A stretch of 64,000 nt of DNA from Hyphomonas pacifica (GCF_000682675.1 NZ_AWFA01000011.1:1-64000), one strand, 5' to 3'; shown: positions 26,634-36,389, counted from the first letter of the stretch. Made by a program: numbers and translations. Notes: generated by a model from the sequence alone, not told the origin.

Positions 26634-27838
26634 ATACAGATTTTCACAAGATACGCCGACTTCCGCCTTATGTCTTTGAGCAGGTAAACCGCCAAAAGGC
26701 GGCTCTGCGAGCGCAGGGTGCAGACATTATCGACCTTGGCATGGGTAATCCCGACCTGCCGACACCGAGCCATATCGTCGACAAGCTGTGCGAGACAGCG
26801 CGCCGTCCGGATGTGAATGGCTATTCCGCGTCCCGCGGGATCAAGGGCCTGCGCCGCGCGGTGACAGACTACTACAAGCGCCGCTTTGATGTGACGCTGG
26901 ACAAGGACCGTGAGGTTATTGTCACGCTGGGCTCCAAGGAAGGCTTCGCCAATCTGGCGCAGGCGATTTCCGCGCCGGGCGATGTGATCCTGTCGCCTGA
27001 CCCATCCTATCCGCTGCACTCCTTTGGCTTCATCATTGCCGGGGCGTCCATCCGCGGTGTCCCGGCCCACACGCCGGAGCAATACTTGTCCAATCTGGGC
27101 AAGGCTGTGCGCTATTGTGTGCCACCACCGACAGCCATGGTGCTGTGCTTTCCGTCGAACCCGACGGCGGAAGTCTGCGATCTCGATTTCTACAAGGAAG
27201 CCGTGAAGTTTGCGCGCAAGCACGATCTGATCGTGCTGTCAGACCTCGCCTATAACGAGATCTATTTTGAAGAGCCGACACCCTCCATCCTTCAGGTAGA
27301 CGGCGCGAAGGACATCGCGGTGGAGTTCACCACCATGTCCAAGACTTATTCGATGGCAGGCTGGCGGATCGGCTTCGTGGCTGGGAATGAAAAGCTGGTT
27401 GGCGCACTGGCTCGTGTGAAATCCTATCTGGACTATGGTGCCTATACGCCGATCCAAGTCGCCGCCACGGCAGCGCTTGATGGCCCGCAGACCTGCGTTG
27501 AGGAAACGCGTCAGATCTATCGCACTCGCCGGGATGTCCTGGTCGAGAGTTTCACCCGCGCAGGTTGGGCTGTGCCGAGCCCTAAAGCGTCCATGTTCGC
27601 ATGGGCCCCGATCCCGGAGCCGCTGCGCGAGATGGGTAGCCTGGAATTCTCTCTACAGCTGATCAACGAGGCCCATGTTGCGGTTGCACCAGGGGCTGGC
27701 TTTGGTGAGCAGGGGGACGGGCATGTCCGGATTGCGCTGGTTGAGAATGAGCAGCGTATCCGCCAGGCTGCGCGCAATATCCGCAAGTTCCTTCAGGCCC
27801 GTGGTGTGCAGGCGATTTCCCCTGCTGCGGCGGAGTAA
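26630..27838 (+). CDS. Class I/II aminotransferase, AlaC/DapL-like
   Basis: 402 residues. The PLP-binding core shows the NGYSASRGIKGLR substrate-side motif, the FPSNPTAEV segment with the conserved Asn, SDLAYNEIYF, and SKTYSMAGWRIGF with the Schiff-base Lys. The family includes glutamate-pyruvate aminotransferases (AlaC) and LL-diaminopimelate aminotransferase. Placement before homoserine dehydrogenase suggests an amino-acid role, possibly alanine synthesis. The class is certain, the substrate is not. Confidence 0.88.
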   Translation: MNTDFHKIRRLPPYVFEQVNRQKAALRAQGADIIDLGMGNPDLPTPSHIVDKLCETARRPDVNGYSASRGIKGLRRAVTDYYKRRFDVTLDKDREVIVTLGSKEGFANLAQAISAPGDVILSPDPSYPLHSFGFIIAGASIRGVPAHTPEQYLSNLGKAVRYCVPPPTAMVLCFPSNPTAEVCDLDFYKEAVKFARKHDLIVLSDLAYNEIYFEEPTPSILQVDGAKDIAVEFTTMSKTYSMAGWRIGFVAGNEKLVGALARVKSYLDYGAYTPIQVAATAALDGPQTCVEETRQIYRTRRDVLVESFTRAGWAVPSPKASMFAWAPIPEPLREMGSLEFSLQLINEAHVAVAPGAGFGEQGDGHVRIALVENEQRIRQAARNIRKFLQARGVQAISPAAAE

Positions 27839-27913
27839 CGCCCACCCTCGACGCCCGCCACCAAACCCGCTATGCGCTGCCTTGAGCTGAACACTAAGCA
27901 GAAGGGGCACCAA

Positions 27914-29197
27914 GTGGCGCCATTACGGATAGGTATCGCAGGGCTCGGCCATGTCGGCTGTGGTCTCATTGAACTGGTTGAACGGCAGGATCGCCTGCGG
28001 ATTCCGGGTCAAATTGAGATTGCAGGCGTCAGCGCGCGCAGCCAGTCGCGAAACCGTCCGGTCGACATCAGCAAGTATCGCTGGTTTGACGATGCTGCCA
28101 CTCTGGCGGAAGACCCGGATGTGGATGTTTTTGTTGAACTCATGGGCGGGTCTGACGGTCCGGCCAAGTTCGCGGTGGAAGAGGCGCTGAAGGCTGGCAA
28201 GCCGGTCATCACGGCCAACAAGGCCCTGATTGCCAAGCATGGTATGGCGCTCGCCAAGCTGGCTGAGGAGAAGCAGGTTGACCTGCTCTTCGAGGCGGCT
28301 GTGGCGGGCGGCATCCCGGTTGTGCGCGTGCTGCGCGACAGCTTGGCTGGCGTCGAGATCAAGCGCGTGTCGGGCATCCTGAACGGTACGTGCAACTTCC
28401 TCACAACGACAATGCTGGAAACCGGCCGGTCGTATGATGATGTTCTGGCTGAAGCCCAGAAGCTTGGCTACGCCGAAGCGGACCCGACGCTGGATGTCTC
28501 CGGCATGGACGCCGCCCACAAGGCAGCGATCCTGTCCGCCATCGCTTTTTCCGCTGATCTGGACTTTTCGAAGGTGAAGGTCTCCGGAGTTGATACGGTT
28601 GAACTGCAGGATCTACGCCTGGCTGATCGCCTGGGCCTGCGGATCAAGTTGATTGCCGAAGGCGTGCTGACGGATGACGGCGTTGTGTGCCGGGTTGAAC
28701 CAATGGCGTTGCCGGTTTCACATCCTCTGGCGCGCATTGATGGTTCCTTGAATACGGTTCGCATTGAGGGCGATCCCGTTGGCGCAGTGACGCTGACAGG
28801 CCCCGGGGCTGGCGCTGGTCCGACGGCGAGTGCTGTTATGGGAGATGTTGCAAAGATGTTCCGCCCGGCCATCCGCCCGGCCTTTGGCCGTGCAGAGCAC
28901 CATATGGCACGTCCCTTTACCGAAGCGCGTGGGGATGAGGTTTCTGCCTTCTTCCTGAGCATGAGGCTGGCAGACAAGCCGGGTGCGTTGGCAGCCCTGT
29001 CGGAATCTCTGGCCGCTGAGGGTGTCTCTGTCGACAAGATCCTCCAAGATTCCGCAGATGAGAGCGGAGCGAGCCCGGTCGCCATTGTTACGCACAGATG
29101 TGCGCGGTCAAACATGCAGGCAGCCTTGGCCCGACTGCAAAAATTTGCAATTCCTGTCGACCCGCCGCGTCTTATTCGCATAGAAGCGGCAAGCTAA
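27914..29197 (+). CDS. hom: Homoserine dehydrogenase
   Basis: 427 residues if started at the GTG with AGAAGGGG upstream; an ATG 42 bases earlier is in frame but leaves the ribosome-binding site unused. It reduces aspartate semialdehyde to homoserine for threonine and methionine. The Rossmann start RIGIAGLGHVG, the catalytic region with GILNGTCNF and a C-terminal ACT domain (about 340-420, around DKPGALAALSESLA) for feedback control are visible. Confidence 0.95.
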   Translation: MAPLRIGIAGLGHVGCGLIELVERQDRLRIPGQIEIAGVSARSQSRNRPVDISKYRWFDDAATLAEDPDVDVFVELMGGSDGPAKFAVEEALKAGKPVITANKALIAKHGMALAKLAEEKQVDLLFEAAVAGGIPVVRVLRDSLAGVEIKRVSGILNGTCNFLTTTMLETGRSYDDVLAEAQKLGYAEADPTLDVSGMDAAHKAAILSAIAFSADLDFSKVKVSGVDTVELQDLRLADRLGLRIKLIAEGVLTDDGVVCRVEPMALPVSHPLARIDGSLNTVRIEGDPVGAVTLTGPGAGAGPTASAVMGDVAKMFRPAIRPAFGRAEHHMARPFTEARGDEVSAFFLSMRLADKPGALAALSESLAAEGVSVDKILQDSADESGASPVAIVTHRCARSNMQAALARLQKFAIPVDPPRLIRIEAAS

Positions 29198-29253
29198 TTG
29201 CTTTAGCCACACGCATAGCCAACTGATTTTTGCGTTCGGAGACAATAATATCC

Positions 29254-30207
29254 ATGAAAAATAATGTTCTGACGCCCAGCCTCGCGGACTCGATGGTTCG
29301 CGTGACCGAAATTGCTGCCATTGCGGCAGCCAGCCTGGTGGGACGGGGCGATGAGAAGAAAGCTGATGCGGCAGCGGTCGATGCCATGCGCAGCGCTTTT
29401 AACGAAGTTGAGTTCCAGGGCCGCGTGGTCATCGGCGAGGGCGAGCGTGACGAAGCGCCCATGCTGTATATCGGCGAGGAAGTTGGCACCGGCAAAGGCC
29501 CTGAGATCGACATAGCGCTGGACCCACTGGAAGGCACCACGCTGACCGCCAAGGCGATGGCAAATGCTCTCGCTGTCCTGGCAATCGCCCCGCGCGGTGG
29601 CCTGCTGCATGCACCTGACACCTATATGGACAAGATCGCGGTTGGTCCTGGCTATCCGGAAGGCATCATCAGCCTGGATGCAACGCCGGCTGAAAACATT
29701 ACAGCACTGGCCAAGCACAAGGGTGTGGATGTCAGCGAGATGACCGCATGTGTGCTGGATCGTCCGCGCCATGAAAGCATCATTGAGAGCCTGCGCTCTG
29801 TTGGTGCGCGTATCGCGCTGATCACCGATGGGGATGTGGCGGGCGTAATCGCCACCACCAACCCGCATACCGGTATTGATCTTTATGTTGGTCAGGGCGG
29901 CGCGCCTGAAGGCGTTCTGGCTGCTGCCGCGCTTAAATGCGTTGGGGGCCAGATGTTTGGCCGCCTCGTCTTCCGCAATGAAGACGAGAAGAAACGCGCC
30001 GAGCGCGTTGGCATAACGGATTTCGGCCGCACCTATGCGCTGAACGAACTGGCCTCTGGCGAGACCGTGTTCTGCGCCACAGGGGTTACCGATGGTTCCA
30101 TGCTGACGGGTGTGAAGTCCAAAGGCGGCCGCGTGCATACTCACACACTGGTTATGACCTCTTCAGACGGCATGGTGCGCTATGTGCGCTCTGACCGGCG
30201 CGCCTGA
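29254..30207 (+). CDS. glpX: Fructose-1,6-bisphosphatase, class II (GlpX)
   Basis: 317 residues from the ATG; an in-frame TTG lies 24 bases upstream. It hydrolyses fructose-1,6-bisphosphate in gluconeogenesis. Metal-site motifs include the GEGERDEAPMLY segment and DPLEGTT. It follows hom in the same direction after 56 bases, an order also found in other alphaproteobacteria with recJ next. Confidence 0.95.
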   Translation: MKNNVLTPSLADSMVRVTEIAAIAAASLVGRGDEKKADAAAVDAMRSAFNEVEFQGRVVIGEGERDEAPMLYIGEEVGTGKGPEIDIALDPLEGTTLTAKAMANALAVLAIAPRGGLLHAPDTYMDKIAVGPGYPEGIISLDATPAENITALAKHKGVDVSEMTACVLDRPRHESIIESLRSVGARIALITDGDVAGVIATTNPHTGIDLYVGQGGAPEGVLAAAALKCVGGQMFGRLVFRNEDEKKRAERVGITDFGRTYALNELASGETVFCATGVTDGSMLTGVKSKGGRVHTHTLVMTSSDGMVRYVRSDRRA

Positions 30208-30272
30208 TCCATCTGATTCCAGTTACAGGCCATATGCGTTAGAGTCTTCGGGAAGCGATTCCCGGAGACCGC

Positions 30273-32066
30273 ATGGCTGATCCTGCCTTAAAGCAAGACA
30301 ATACACTATTTGACGTCCAAAGGTCCGCCACGGGCCGCTTCTGGACCCTGGCAGATGTCGATGAGGCACTTGTGCGGCGTCTGGCCCCCAGCGTTGGCGG
30401 CTCTGACCTGCTCGCGCGTCTGCTTGCCGGTAGGGACGTGAGTCCCGAACAGGCAGCAGGGTATCTCTCGCCCACATTGCGCGACACCTTTCCCGACCCC
30501 TCAAGTTTCGCAGACATGGACAAGGCTGCGGAGATTGTCATGGACGCGATCCTGGCAAAGAAGCGCGTCACTGTTTTTGCGGACTATGATGTCGATGGCG
30601 GCACCAGTTCTGCCACGCTGGCGCGCTATTTCCGCGCCTGGGGACAGGATCTCGGACTTTATGTGCCGGACAGGCTGGAAGAGGGCTACGGCCCCTCACC
30701 AGAGGCATTCCGCCATCTGAAGGACAATGGCGCGGAACTCGTCATCACTGTGGACTGTGGCGCAGCCGCGACGGCAGCGCTGGAAGAAGCGGAACGCATC
30801 GGTCTGCCGGTCGTCGTCATCGACCACCATTTGATGGCAGGCCATCACCCGCCTGCGGCAGCGCTCGTCAATCCGAACCGCCCGGACGACACGTCCGGCT
30901 GTGGGCATCTCGCTGCGGCGGGGGTCGTGTTCGTCTTTGTGGCGGCCCTGAACCGTCTGGCCAGAGAGCGCGGCATTGCGCCGCCAGAGGGCCTGCCGGA
31001 TATTATGGCGTTCCTGGACCTCGCTGCCCTTGGCACGCTGTGTGACATGTCTCCGCTGCGCGGCGTGAACCGGGCTTTCGTGAAGCAGGGCCTCACCATC
31101 CTGTCGCGTGGACAGAATGAAGGCCTGCGCGCCCTGGCCGAGGTGTCCGGCATCAGTAAGGTGGACAGTGTCTATCACGCGACCTTCATGCTGGGGCCGC
31201 GCCTCAATGCCGGTGGCCGTGTTGGCGATCCGTGGATTGCTGCAAAACTTCTGGCTACGGATGACAGGGCTGAGGCTATCGCTCTCGCCGAGCGGCTGCA
31301 TGCCCTCAATGATGAGCGTAAGGCCGTTGAGGCCGCCATTCTGGACCAGGCCACCGCGCAGGCCGAGCAGGCGCTGGCGCGCAAGCCTGATCGCGGGATC
31401 ATTATTGCGGGCGGCGAGGGTTGGCACCCCGGCGTGATTGGCATTGTTGCCGGGCGTCTGAAGGAGCGCTTCCATCTGCCCAGTATTGTGATCGGCTGGG
31501 GGCAGGGGCTAGGACCGGTCGCCAAGGGATCTGGACGATCCGTAACCGGAGTAAATATAGGTGATGCGATTTCCGCTGCAGCGCGCGAGGGCATCATTCT
31601 CTCGGGCGGCGGACACGCCATGGCAGGCGGCCTCAGCCTGGAGCCGGAGCAGATACCGGCCTTTGACGAATGGATGGTCAGCCACATGGCGCAATTCACG
31701 GCGGAACGCGCCGCTGCGCTGGAGCTGGCCGTGGACGCCATTCTGGCACCAGGCGCTGCGTCACCGGCGCTGGTCGGTCAGATTGCTGGAATCGGTCCCT
31801 TTGGCGTTGGCTCGCCTGAGCCTGTCTTTGCCATGCAGTCCGTGTATGTCACGGGCGTGCGCCAGGTCGGTGCCAACCATTTGAAATTCGTCGCAGAGGA
31901 TTCCAGTGGACGTCTCGATTGCATCGCCTGGCGCAGCGCGGACCAGCCTCTGGGAGAGGTTATCCGTCCAAATTCAAGGCTCCACATTGTTGGTCGCCTC
32001 AAAGCGGATGAGTGGAATGGTCGGCGTCGGGTGCAGATGGATGTCAGCGACGCAGCTGCCGACTGA
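30273..32066 (+). CDS. recJ: Single-stranded-DNA-specific exonuclease RecJ
   Basis: 597 residues. It degrades single-stranded DNA 5' to 3' in recombination and mismatch repair. DHH-family motifs are visible: FADYDVDGGTS (about 107-117), the TVDCGA motif and IDHHLM; the GGHAMAGG motif of the DHHA1 domain appears about residue 440. The OB-fold C-terminal region follows. Its own start has only a modest Shine-Dalgarno, CGGAGA, in front. Confidence 0.96.
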   Translation: MADPALKQDNTLFDVQRSATGRFWTLADVDEALVRRLAPSVGGSDLLARLLAGRDVSPEQAAGYLSPTLRDTFPDPSSFADMDKAAEIVMDAILAKKRVTVFADYDVDGGTSSATLARYFRAWGQDLGLYVPDRLEEGYGPSPEAFRHLKDNGAELVITVDCGAAATAALEEAERIGLPVVVIDHHLMAGHHPPAAALVNPNRPDDTSGCGHLAAAGVVFVFVAALNRLARERGIAPPEGLPDIMAFLDLAALGTLCDMSPLRGVNRAFVKQGLTILSRGQNEGLRALAEVSGISKVDSVYHATFMLGPRLNAGGRVGDPWIAAKLLATDDRAEAIALAERLHALNDERKAVEAAILDQATAQAEQALARKPDRGIIIAGGEGWHPGVIGIVAGRLKERFHLPSIVIGWGQGLGPVAKGSGRSVTGVNIGDAISAAAREGIILSGGGHAMAGGLSLEPEQIPAFDEWMVSHMAQFTAERAAALELAVDAILAPGAASPALVGQIAGIGPFGVGSPEPVFAMQSVYVTGVRQVGANHLKFVAEDSSGRLDCIAWRSADQPLGEVIRPNSRLHIVGRLKADEWNGRRRVQMDVSDAAAD

Positions 32067-32096
32067 ATAAAGTGCAGAAAGATGTACGAATAGCGC

Positions 32097-32125
32097 TTTA
32101 CGAGCCGGAACTGAGCCGCTATATC
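32097..32125 (+). promoter_or_regulatory. Candidate promoter of tRNA-Glu
   Basis: TTTACG at 32097-32102 and TATATC at 32120-32125 are 17 bases apart, a good sigma-70-type pair. The predicted transcript would start about 15 bases before the mature tRNA. Confidence 0.5.
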
Positions 32126-32145
32126 GCCGGTCTTCGAGCCGGTGC

Positions 32146-32220
32146 GGTCCCTTCGTCTATCGGTTAGGACGCCAGGTTTTCAACCTGGAAAGAGGGGTTC
32201 GATTCCCCTAGGGACTGCCA
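32146..32220 (+). tRNA. tRNA-Glu (anticodon TTC)
   Basis: 75 bases with encoded CCA at 32218-32220. The acceptor stem is GGTCCCT paired with AGGGACT, closing with a G-U pair. The anticodon arm has stem CCAGG/CCTGG around the 7-base loop TTTTCAA, giving anticodon TTC. The T arm AGGGG/CCCCT encloses TTCGATT. The D arm GTCT...GGAC is normal. It reads GAA and GAG codons. Confidence 0.97.
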
Positions 32221-32299
32221 CTTTCTTCCCACATTGCCGCACTATGGCTGGGCATGGCCATGGAAATTTCATGATCGATGTGAAGATCGCGTGACAAGC

Positions 32300-32309
32300 G
32301 TGTTAACAC
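32300..32309. promoter_or_regulatory. Perfect palindrome upstream of the cold-shock gene
   Basis: GTGTTAACAC is a perfect 10-base palindrome about 34 bases before the cold-shock gene start. It could be an operator; a 10-base palindrome can also arise by chance. Confidence 0.2.
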
Positions 32310-32342
32310 ATTCTAGGTTTCGTGATTGGGGAATATGGGTTG

Positions 32343-32867
32343 ATGACAAGAATTGCCGCCAAACCAAAATCTGAACAGTCACCGGCAGATGATGCCGTGC
32401 GTGTGATTGGCCGCGTCAAATGGTTCGACGCCGTGAAAGGCTATGGCTTCATAGTCGCTGAGTCGACGTCTGATGCAAATTTGTCGGGCGATGTGATGCT
32501 TCACGTTTCATGCCTGCGCAATTATGGCGAATCCTATGCCGATGAAGGCGCCCGTATCGTGTGCGATGCGGTGGAGGGTGAGCGCGGCTGGCAGACGGCC
32601 AACATCATTGAGATGGAGCGTCCCCGCGCTGTGGTGGCCAAGGAAAAAGGCATCGTCCACGAATATGTGGATGTCACCCTGAAATGGTTCAATCGTACAC
32701 GTGGCTACGGCTTTGTGCAGAGGGACGGGGTGGATGTAGACATCTTCGTTCACGCCGTTGTGCTGCGTAAAGCAGGCTATGAAGAGATTGAACCTGGCAC
32801 ACGTCTTGAGGCGACGATTGAGAATGGCGCCAAGGGCGAGCATGTGAGCTACATTAAGCCTCGGTGA
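32343..32867 (+). CDS. Tandem cold-shock-domain protein
   Basis: 174 residues with two cold-shock domains (about 20-90 and 107-173). The RNA-binding motifs are K-G-Y-G-F-I in the first and R-G-Y-G-F-V in the second; RNP2 strands are VMLHVS and IFVHAV. Double-domain Csp proteins are typical of Caulobacterales and Rhizobiales and act as nucleic-acid chaperones, often in stationary phase or at low temperature. A GTG seven codons upstream is another possible start. Confidence 0.93.
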   Translation: MTRIAAKPKSEQSPADDAVRVIGRVKWFDAVKGYGFIVAESTSDANLSGDVMLHVSCLRNYGESYADEGARIVCDAVEGERGWQTANIIEMERPRAVVAKEKGIVHEYVDVTLKWFNRTRGYGFVQRDGVDVDIFVHAVVLRKAGYEEIEPGTRLEATIENGAKGEHVSYIKPR

Positions 32868-32920
32868 GGTACAGCCAAGATCGCTTGCCGCAGGGCAGGT
32901 GCCCGGCTAAACCATGCAGT

Positions 32921-33376
32921 ATGATACGCTTTCTTACCTCTGCGATTGCATCGCTGTTTCTGCTTCTGCCTGCGGCGTATGCCCAGCTCGAAACAGGTCC
33001 GCTGAAAATTGTGTCGGGTGATACCGTACACGAGTTCACCGTTGAACTGGCGAATGATCCTGAAGAGGTTCAGATGGGCCTGATGAACCGCGAAGAGATG
33101 GCACCCGATGCTGGCATGATCTTCGATTTTGGCGCTCCGCGCGAAGCCAATATGTGGATGAAGAACACGCTGATCCCGCTGGACATGCTGTTCCTGGACA
33201 CTGATGGCAGCATTCTGGCGATTGCGCGCAATGCCGTGCCAGGCTCTCTGCGCCGCATCAATCCGGGGGTGCCGGTCAAAGGCGTGCTTGAGCTGAATGG
33301 CGGCCGCGCTGCAGAGTTGGGTATTGAGCCGGGCGACATTGTCCAGCATGAGATCTTCGGAAATCTGGGTGAGTGA
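32921..33376 (+). CDS. DUF192 secreted protein
   Basis: 151 residues from the ATG that starts a clear signal peptide ending in AAYAQ (about residue 20). The rest is one DUF192 domain, with QMGLMNREEMAPDAGMIF and the NMWMKNTLIPLDMLF stretch. Function of the family is not settled. An in-frame open stretch runs 57 bases upstream into the previous gene, without support. It overlaps the thioesterase gene by a few bases. Confidence 0.88.
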   Translation: MIRFLTSAIASLFLLLPAAYAQLETGPLKIVSGDTVHEFTVELANDPEEVQMGLMNREEMAPDAGMIFDFGAPREANMWMKNTLIPLDMLFLDTDGSILAIARNAVPGSLRRINPGVPVKGVLELNGGRAAELGIEPGDIVQHEIFGNLGE

Positions 33377-33800
33377 CGCCAGCGCGCCACTGACACCTCC
33401 GCCGCCGGGATTTGCACCAACGCCGTCCCGCGGAAAGTTCACTCTGCACAATGGCCCGACCTTCCGGGCTAGTGACCCCGGAGATTTGCGTACAGGTCTC
33501 TGGGTGCTGGATCGTCACTGTAACGGCATGGGTTTTCTGCATGGAGGCATGATCTGCGCTTTTGCGGATAGCGCCCTTGCCTGGGCAGTCTGGAGCGAAA
33601 CGGGCAAGATGTCCGTCACGATAAAGCTAAACATGGAATTCATGGACATTGTGAAAGAGGGCTGCTGGCTTGAGGCTCATCCTCATGTTACGCTTATCGA
33701 CGGCGATCTTGTTCATGTCAGTGCGCGCCTGATGAAAGATGATGGGAGCATAGCCGCGCGGGCTGATGCGATATTCCGGACCCTGCGTCGCAAGGCGTAA
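33369..33800 (+). CDS. PaaI-type hotdog thioesterase
   Basis: About 143 residues if started at the GTG that overlaps the DUF192 stop (GTGAGTGA); an ATG 21 bases earlier is an alternative. The hotdog fold is shown by the GFLHGGMICAFADSALA segment, with the HGG-type catalytic and helix region. It hydrolyses an acyl-CoA thioester, of unknown specificity. A Pro-rich N-terminus precedes the domain. Confidence 0.85.
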   Translation: MSDASAPLTPPPPGFAPTPSRGKFTLHNGPTFRASDPGDLRTGLWVLDRHCNGMGFLHGGMICAFADSALAWAVWSETGKMSVTIKLNMEFMDIVKEGCWLEAHPHVTLIDGDLVHVSARLMKDDGSIAARADAIFRTLRRKA

Positions 33801-33858
33801 CAGAGACCTGTAGCTGCGTCAGACCATCGCGCGGCAGGACGTCCGGTGTAACGCTTTC

Positions 33859-33888
33859 TTTAAGTATATTATTAAGATTGCATATAAC
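33859..33888 (+). promoter_or_regulatory. Candidate promoter of the bd oxidase operon
   Basis: An AT-rich stretch before cioA includes TTTAAG and, 18 bases later, TATAAC (33883-33888), a near-perfect -10. A partial dyad, TTAAG...CTTAA-like, spans the spacer and could bind a redox regulator. I could not match the FNR consensus. Confidence 0.35.
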
Positions 33889-33905
33889 CATCCGGAGCCA
33901 GCCTC

Positions 33906-35324
33906 ATGGAATTTGATGCACTTCTATTATCGCGGCTACAATTTGCGTTCGTCGTCGCGTTTCACATTCTTTTCCCCGCTTTCACAATTGGTCTCGCTGC
34001 CTTCCTGGCAGTCTGCGAGGGCCTGTGGCTGAAGACGGGCAAGGAAGTTTTCAAGCGCCTCTACCTGCATTGGGTGAAGATCTTTGCGCTGGCCTTTGCG
34101 ATGGGCGTCGTTTCCGGCGTCGTGATGAGCTACCAGTTCGGTACGAACTGGAGTGTGTTCTCCGAGATCACCGGCAGTGTCATGGGCCCCATGCTGGCCT
34201 ATGAGGTGCTGACAGCCTTCTTTCTGGAAGCGACATTCCTGGGGGTCATGCTGTTCGGTTGGCAGAAGGTGGGGCGCAAATTGCACTTTGTGGCAACATG
34301 CGCCGTGGCCATCGGCACGACCATCTCTGCCTTCTGGATTCTGGCCGCGAATAGCTGGATGCAAACACCCGCGGGCTTCGCGATTGATCCCGAGACAGGC
34401 AATTTCTACGCAACCAGCTTTGTGGAAGCGATCTTTAACCCCAGCCTTCCGAGCCGCATGGCACACATGCTGTTGGCGGCCTATACAACAACTGCTGCGG
34501 TCGTAATGGCTGCCGGTGCCTATCAGGTTTTGAAGGGCCGCATCACAGAGCCGACCAAATGGCAGTTGCGGATGGCAGGCGGCACGCTGGCCGTTCTGAT
34601 GCCGCTACAAATTCTTGCTGGCCACTGGTCCGGTGAGGTCGCGCATGAGCATCAGCCTGCAAAAATCGCCGTTGTCGAAGGCTGGTGTGAAACCAGCGAA
34701 GTTCAGGGCACAATGGTGCTCGCTTGGCCGGATGATTCCGAATGCGGCCATACAGGCATCACTATTCCGAATACCAGCCCACTCCTTTTCCCGAGTGTGC
34801 CTGAGGGTGAAGAGCTGAAGGGCATGGACAGCTTTGCGCGGGAAGATCGCCCGCCAATGTGGCTGATCTTTTATTCCTTCCGGATCATGGTTGGCGCCGG
34901 GCTTGGCATGCTGGCCATTGGCCTGTGGGCCTGCTTCCTGTGGTGGCGCGGCAAGTTGGACAAGCGGGGCCTGTTCCATATGGCAGCCGTCCCGGCCGGG
35001 GCCTTTGGTTTCCTGGCGGTCGTAACTGGCTGGATCACGGCAGAGGTCGGGCGCCAGCCCTATACAGTGTACGGACACTTGCGCACGGTAGACAGTCTGT
35101 CTCCAGTTACGGCCGGGCAGGTGGCAACATCTCTGATCGTGTTCATGGTTGTCTATGCCATCATCTTTACGGCGGGCGTTGTCTACATGGCGCGCATCGC
35201 GACCCGTGGCTTTGATGACAAGCCCACAGACCCGGCGACACGCGAGCGCCGTGCCCCGGGGTCGCCGCTTGGCTCTGTCGATGACAAGGCCGAAGAAGGC
35301 GACGACATCGTGGCTGCGGAATAG
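33906..35324 (+). CDS. cioA: Cytochrome bd-type ubiquinol oxidase subunit I (CioA type)
   Basis: 472 residues. It oxidises quinol and reduces oxygen at the membrane. Multi-helix subunit carrying the heme b558 and bd di-heme site. Early His18-like helix, the GWITAEVGRQPYTVYG motif, typical of quinol-oxidase subunit I, and a short Q-loop region point to the cyanide-insensitive CIO branch rather than classical CydA. The C-terminus is a charged cytoplasmic tail. Confidence 0.94.
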   Translation: MEFDALLLSRLQFAFVVAFHILFPAFTIGLAAFLAVCEGLWLKTGKEVFKRLYLHWVKIFALAFAMGVVSGVVMSYQFGTNWSVFSEITGSVMGPMLAYEVLTAFFLEATFLGVMLFGWQKVGRKLHFVATCAVAIGTTISAFWILAANSWMQTPAGFAIDPETGNFYATSFVEAIFNPSLPSRMAHMLLAAYTTTAAVVMAAGAYQVLKGRITEPTKWQLRMAGGTLAVLMPLQILAGHWSGEVAHEHQPAKIAVVEGWCETSEVQGTMVLAWPDDSECGHTGITIPNTSPLLFPSVPEGEELKGMDSFAREDRPPMWLIFYSFRIMVGAGLGMLAIGLWACFLWWRGKLDKRGLFHMAAVPAGAFGFLAVVTGWITAEVGRQPYTVYGHLRTVDSLSPVTAGQVATSLIVFMVVYAIIFTAGVVYMARIATRGFDDKPTDPATRERRAPGSPLGSVDDKAEEGDDIVAAE

Positions 35325-35333
35325 GAGGTTACC

Positions 35334-36389
35334 ATGGATATTGATCTACCCCTCATCTGGGCTCTCATCCTCGCTATTGGTGTCATGATGTATGTGCTGC
35401 TCGACGGTTTTGATCTCGGCGTCGGCATATTCACGGCCATCGCCAAGGATGAAGAAGAACGCAACATGATGACCGCCACGGTTGAGCCGGTCTGGGATGG
35501 CAACGAGACTTGGCTGATCATTGGTGGCGGCGGGCTGTTCGCCGCCTTCCCGACAGCCTACGCCATCATCATGCCTGCCTTTTACCTGCCGGTGCTGATC
35601 ATGCTGGCTGCATTGATTTTTCGCGGCGTGGCGTTTGAGTTCCGTCACAAGGCGGTGCGCAAACCAACACGCCTGTTCTGGAATGGTGCTTTCTATGGCG
35701 GTTCGTTCACAGCAGCTCTGGCCCAAGGCATCATGCTGGGTGGAATGGTGCAAGGTGTCCGGGTTGAAGGCGGTGCCTTTGCAGGCGGTACATTTGACTG
35801 GCTTACCCCGTTCACGCTGCTGACCGGTATTTCCGTTGTGATCGGCTACATGTTACTGGGAGCGTGCTGGCTCGTTCTGAAGACAGAGAACGAGTTGCAC
35901 ATGAAGGCCCGCAAATGGGCGCGAATGGCACTGATCGGCGTGGCCATCTGTTTCCTGGCGGTCAGCTTCGCAACCCTGTCGCTTGACCCGTCCATTGGGG
36001 ATCGCTGGGGCTTCAGCATGAGCCATATTGATCCTGCGCGCTTCCTGCCGCTGGCGCCTGTGCCGCTTGCCGGTATGGCTCTGTGTCTCTGGCTGTGGCG
36101 GGATCTTTCCATGAAGCCGGGTGCGCTTGGTTCTGCGCCGGACTGGCGGCCTTATCTGCTGGCCGTGGGTATCTTCCTCAGTGGCTATATCGGCCTGGGC
36201 GTCAGCCTGTTTCCCTTCATCGTGCCATACGAGGTGTCTGTGTGGGAGGCTGCTGCGGCGGACAATGCCTTGATGCTGATGCTGGTCGGCGCCGTCATCA
36301 TGCTTCCGATTATCCTAACGTACACGGCCTATGTGTACAGCCTGTTCTGGGGCAAGGTGAAGCCGGGAGACGGGTATCATGCGTCTTGA
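35334..36389 (+). CDS. cioB: Cytochrome bd-type ubiquinol oxidase subunit II (CioB type)
   Basis: 351 residues with about eight membrane helices. The start MDIDLPLIWALILAIGVMMYVLLDGFDLGVGI (positions 1-32, key residues DGFDLG) and the VWDGNETWL motif are diagnostic of CydB/CioB. It starts nine bases after cioA. The stop overlaps the next small gene by 11 bases. Confidence 0.95.
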   Translation: MDIDLPLIWALILAIGVMMYVLLDGFDLGVGIFTAIAKDEEERNMMTATVEPVWDGNETWLIIGGGGLFAAFPTAYAIIMPAFYLPVLIMLAALIFRGVAFEFRHKAVRKPTRLFWNGAFYGGSFTAALAQGIMLGGMVQGVRVEGGAFAGGTFDWLTPFTLLTGISVVIGYMLLGACWLVLKTENELHMKARKWARMALIGVAICFLAVSFATLSLDPSIGDRWGFSMSHIDPARFLPLAPVPLAGMALCLWLWRDLSMKPGALGSAPDWRPYLLAVGIFLSGYIGLGVSLFPFIVPYEVSVWEAAAADNALMLMLVGAVIMLPIILTYTAYVYSLFWGKVKPGDGYHAS

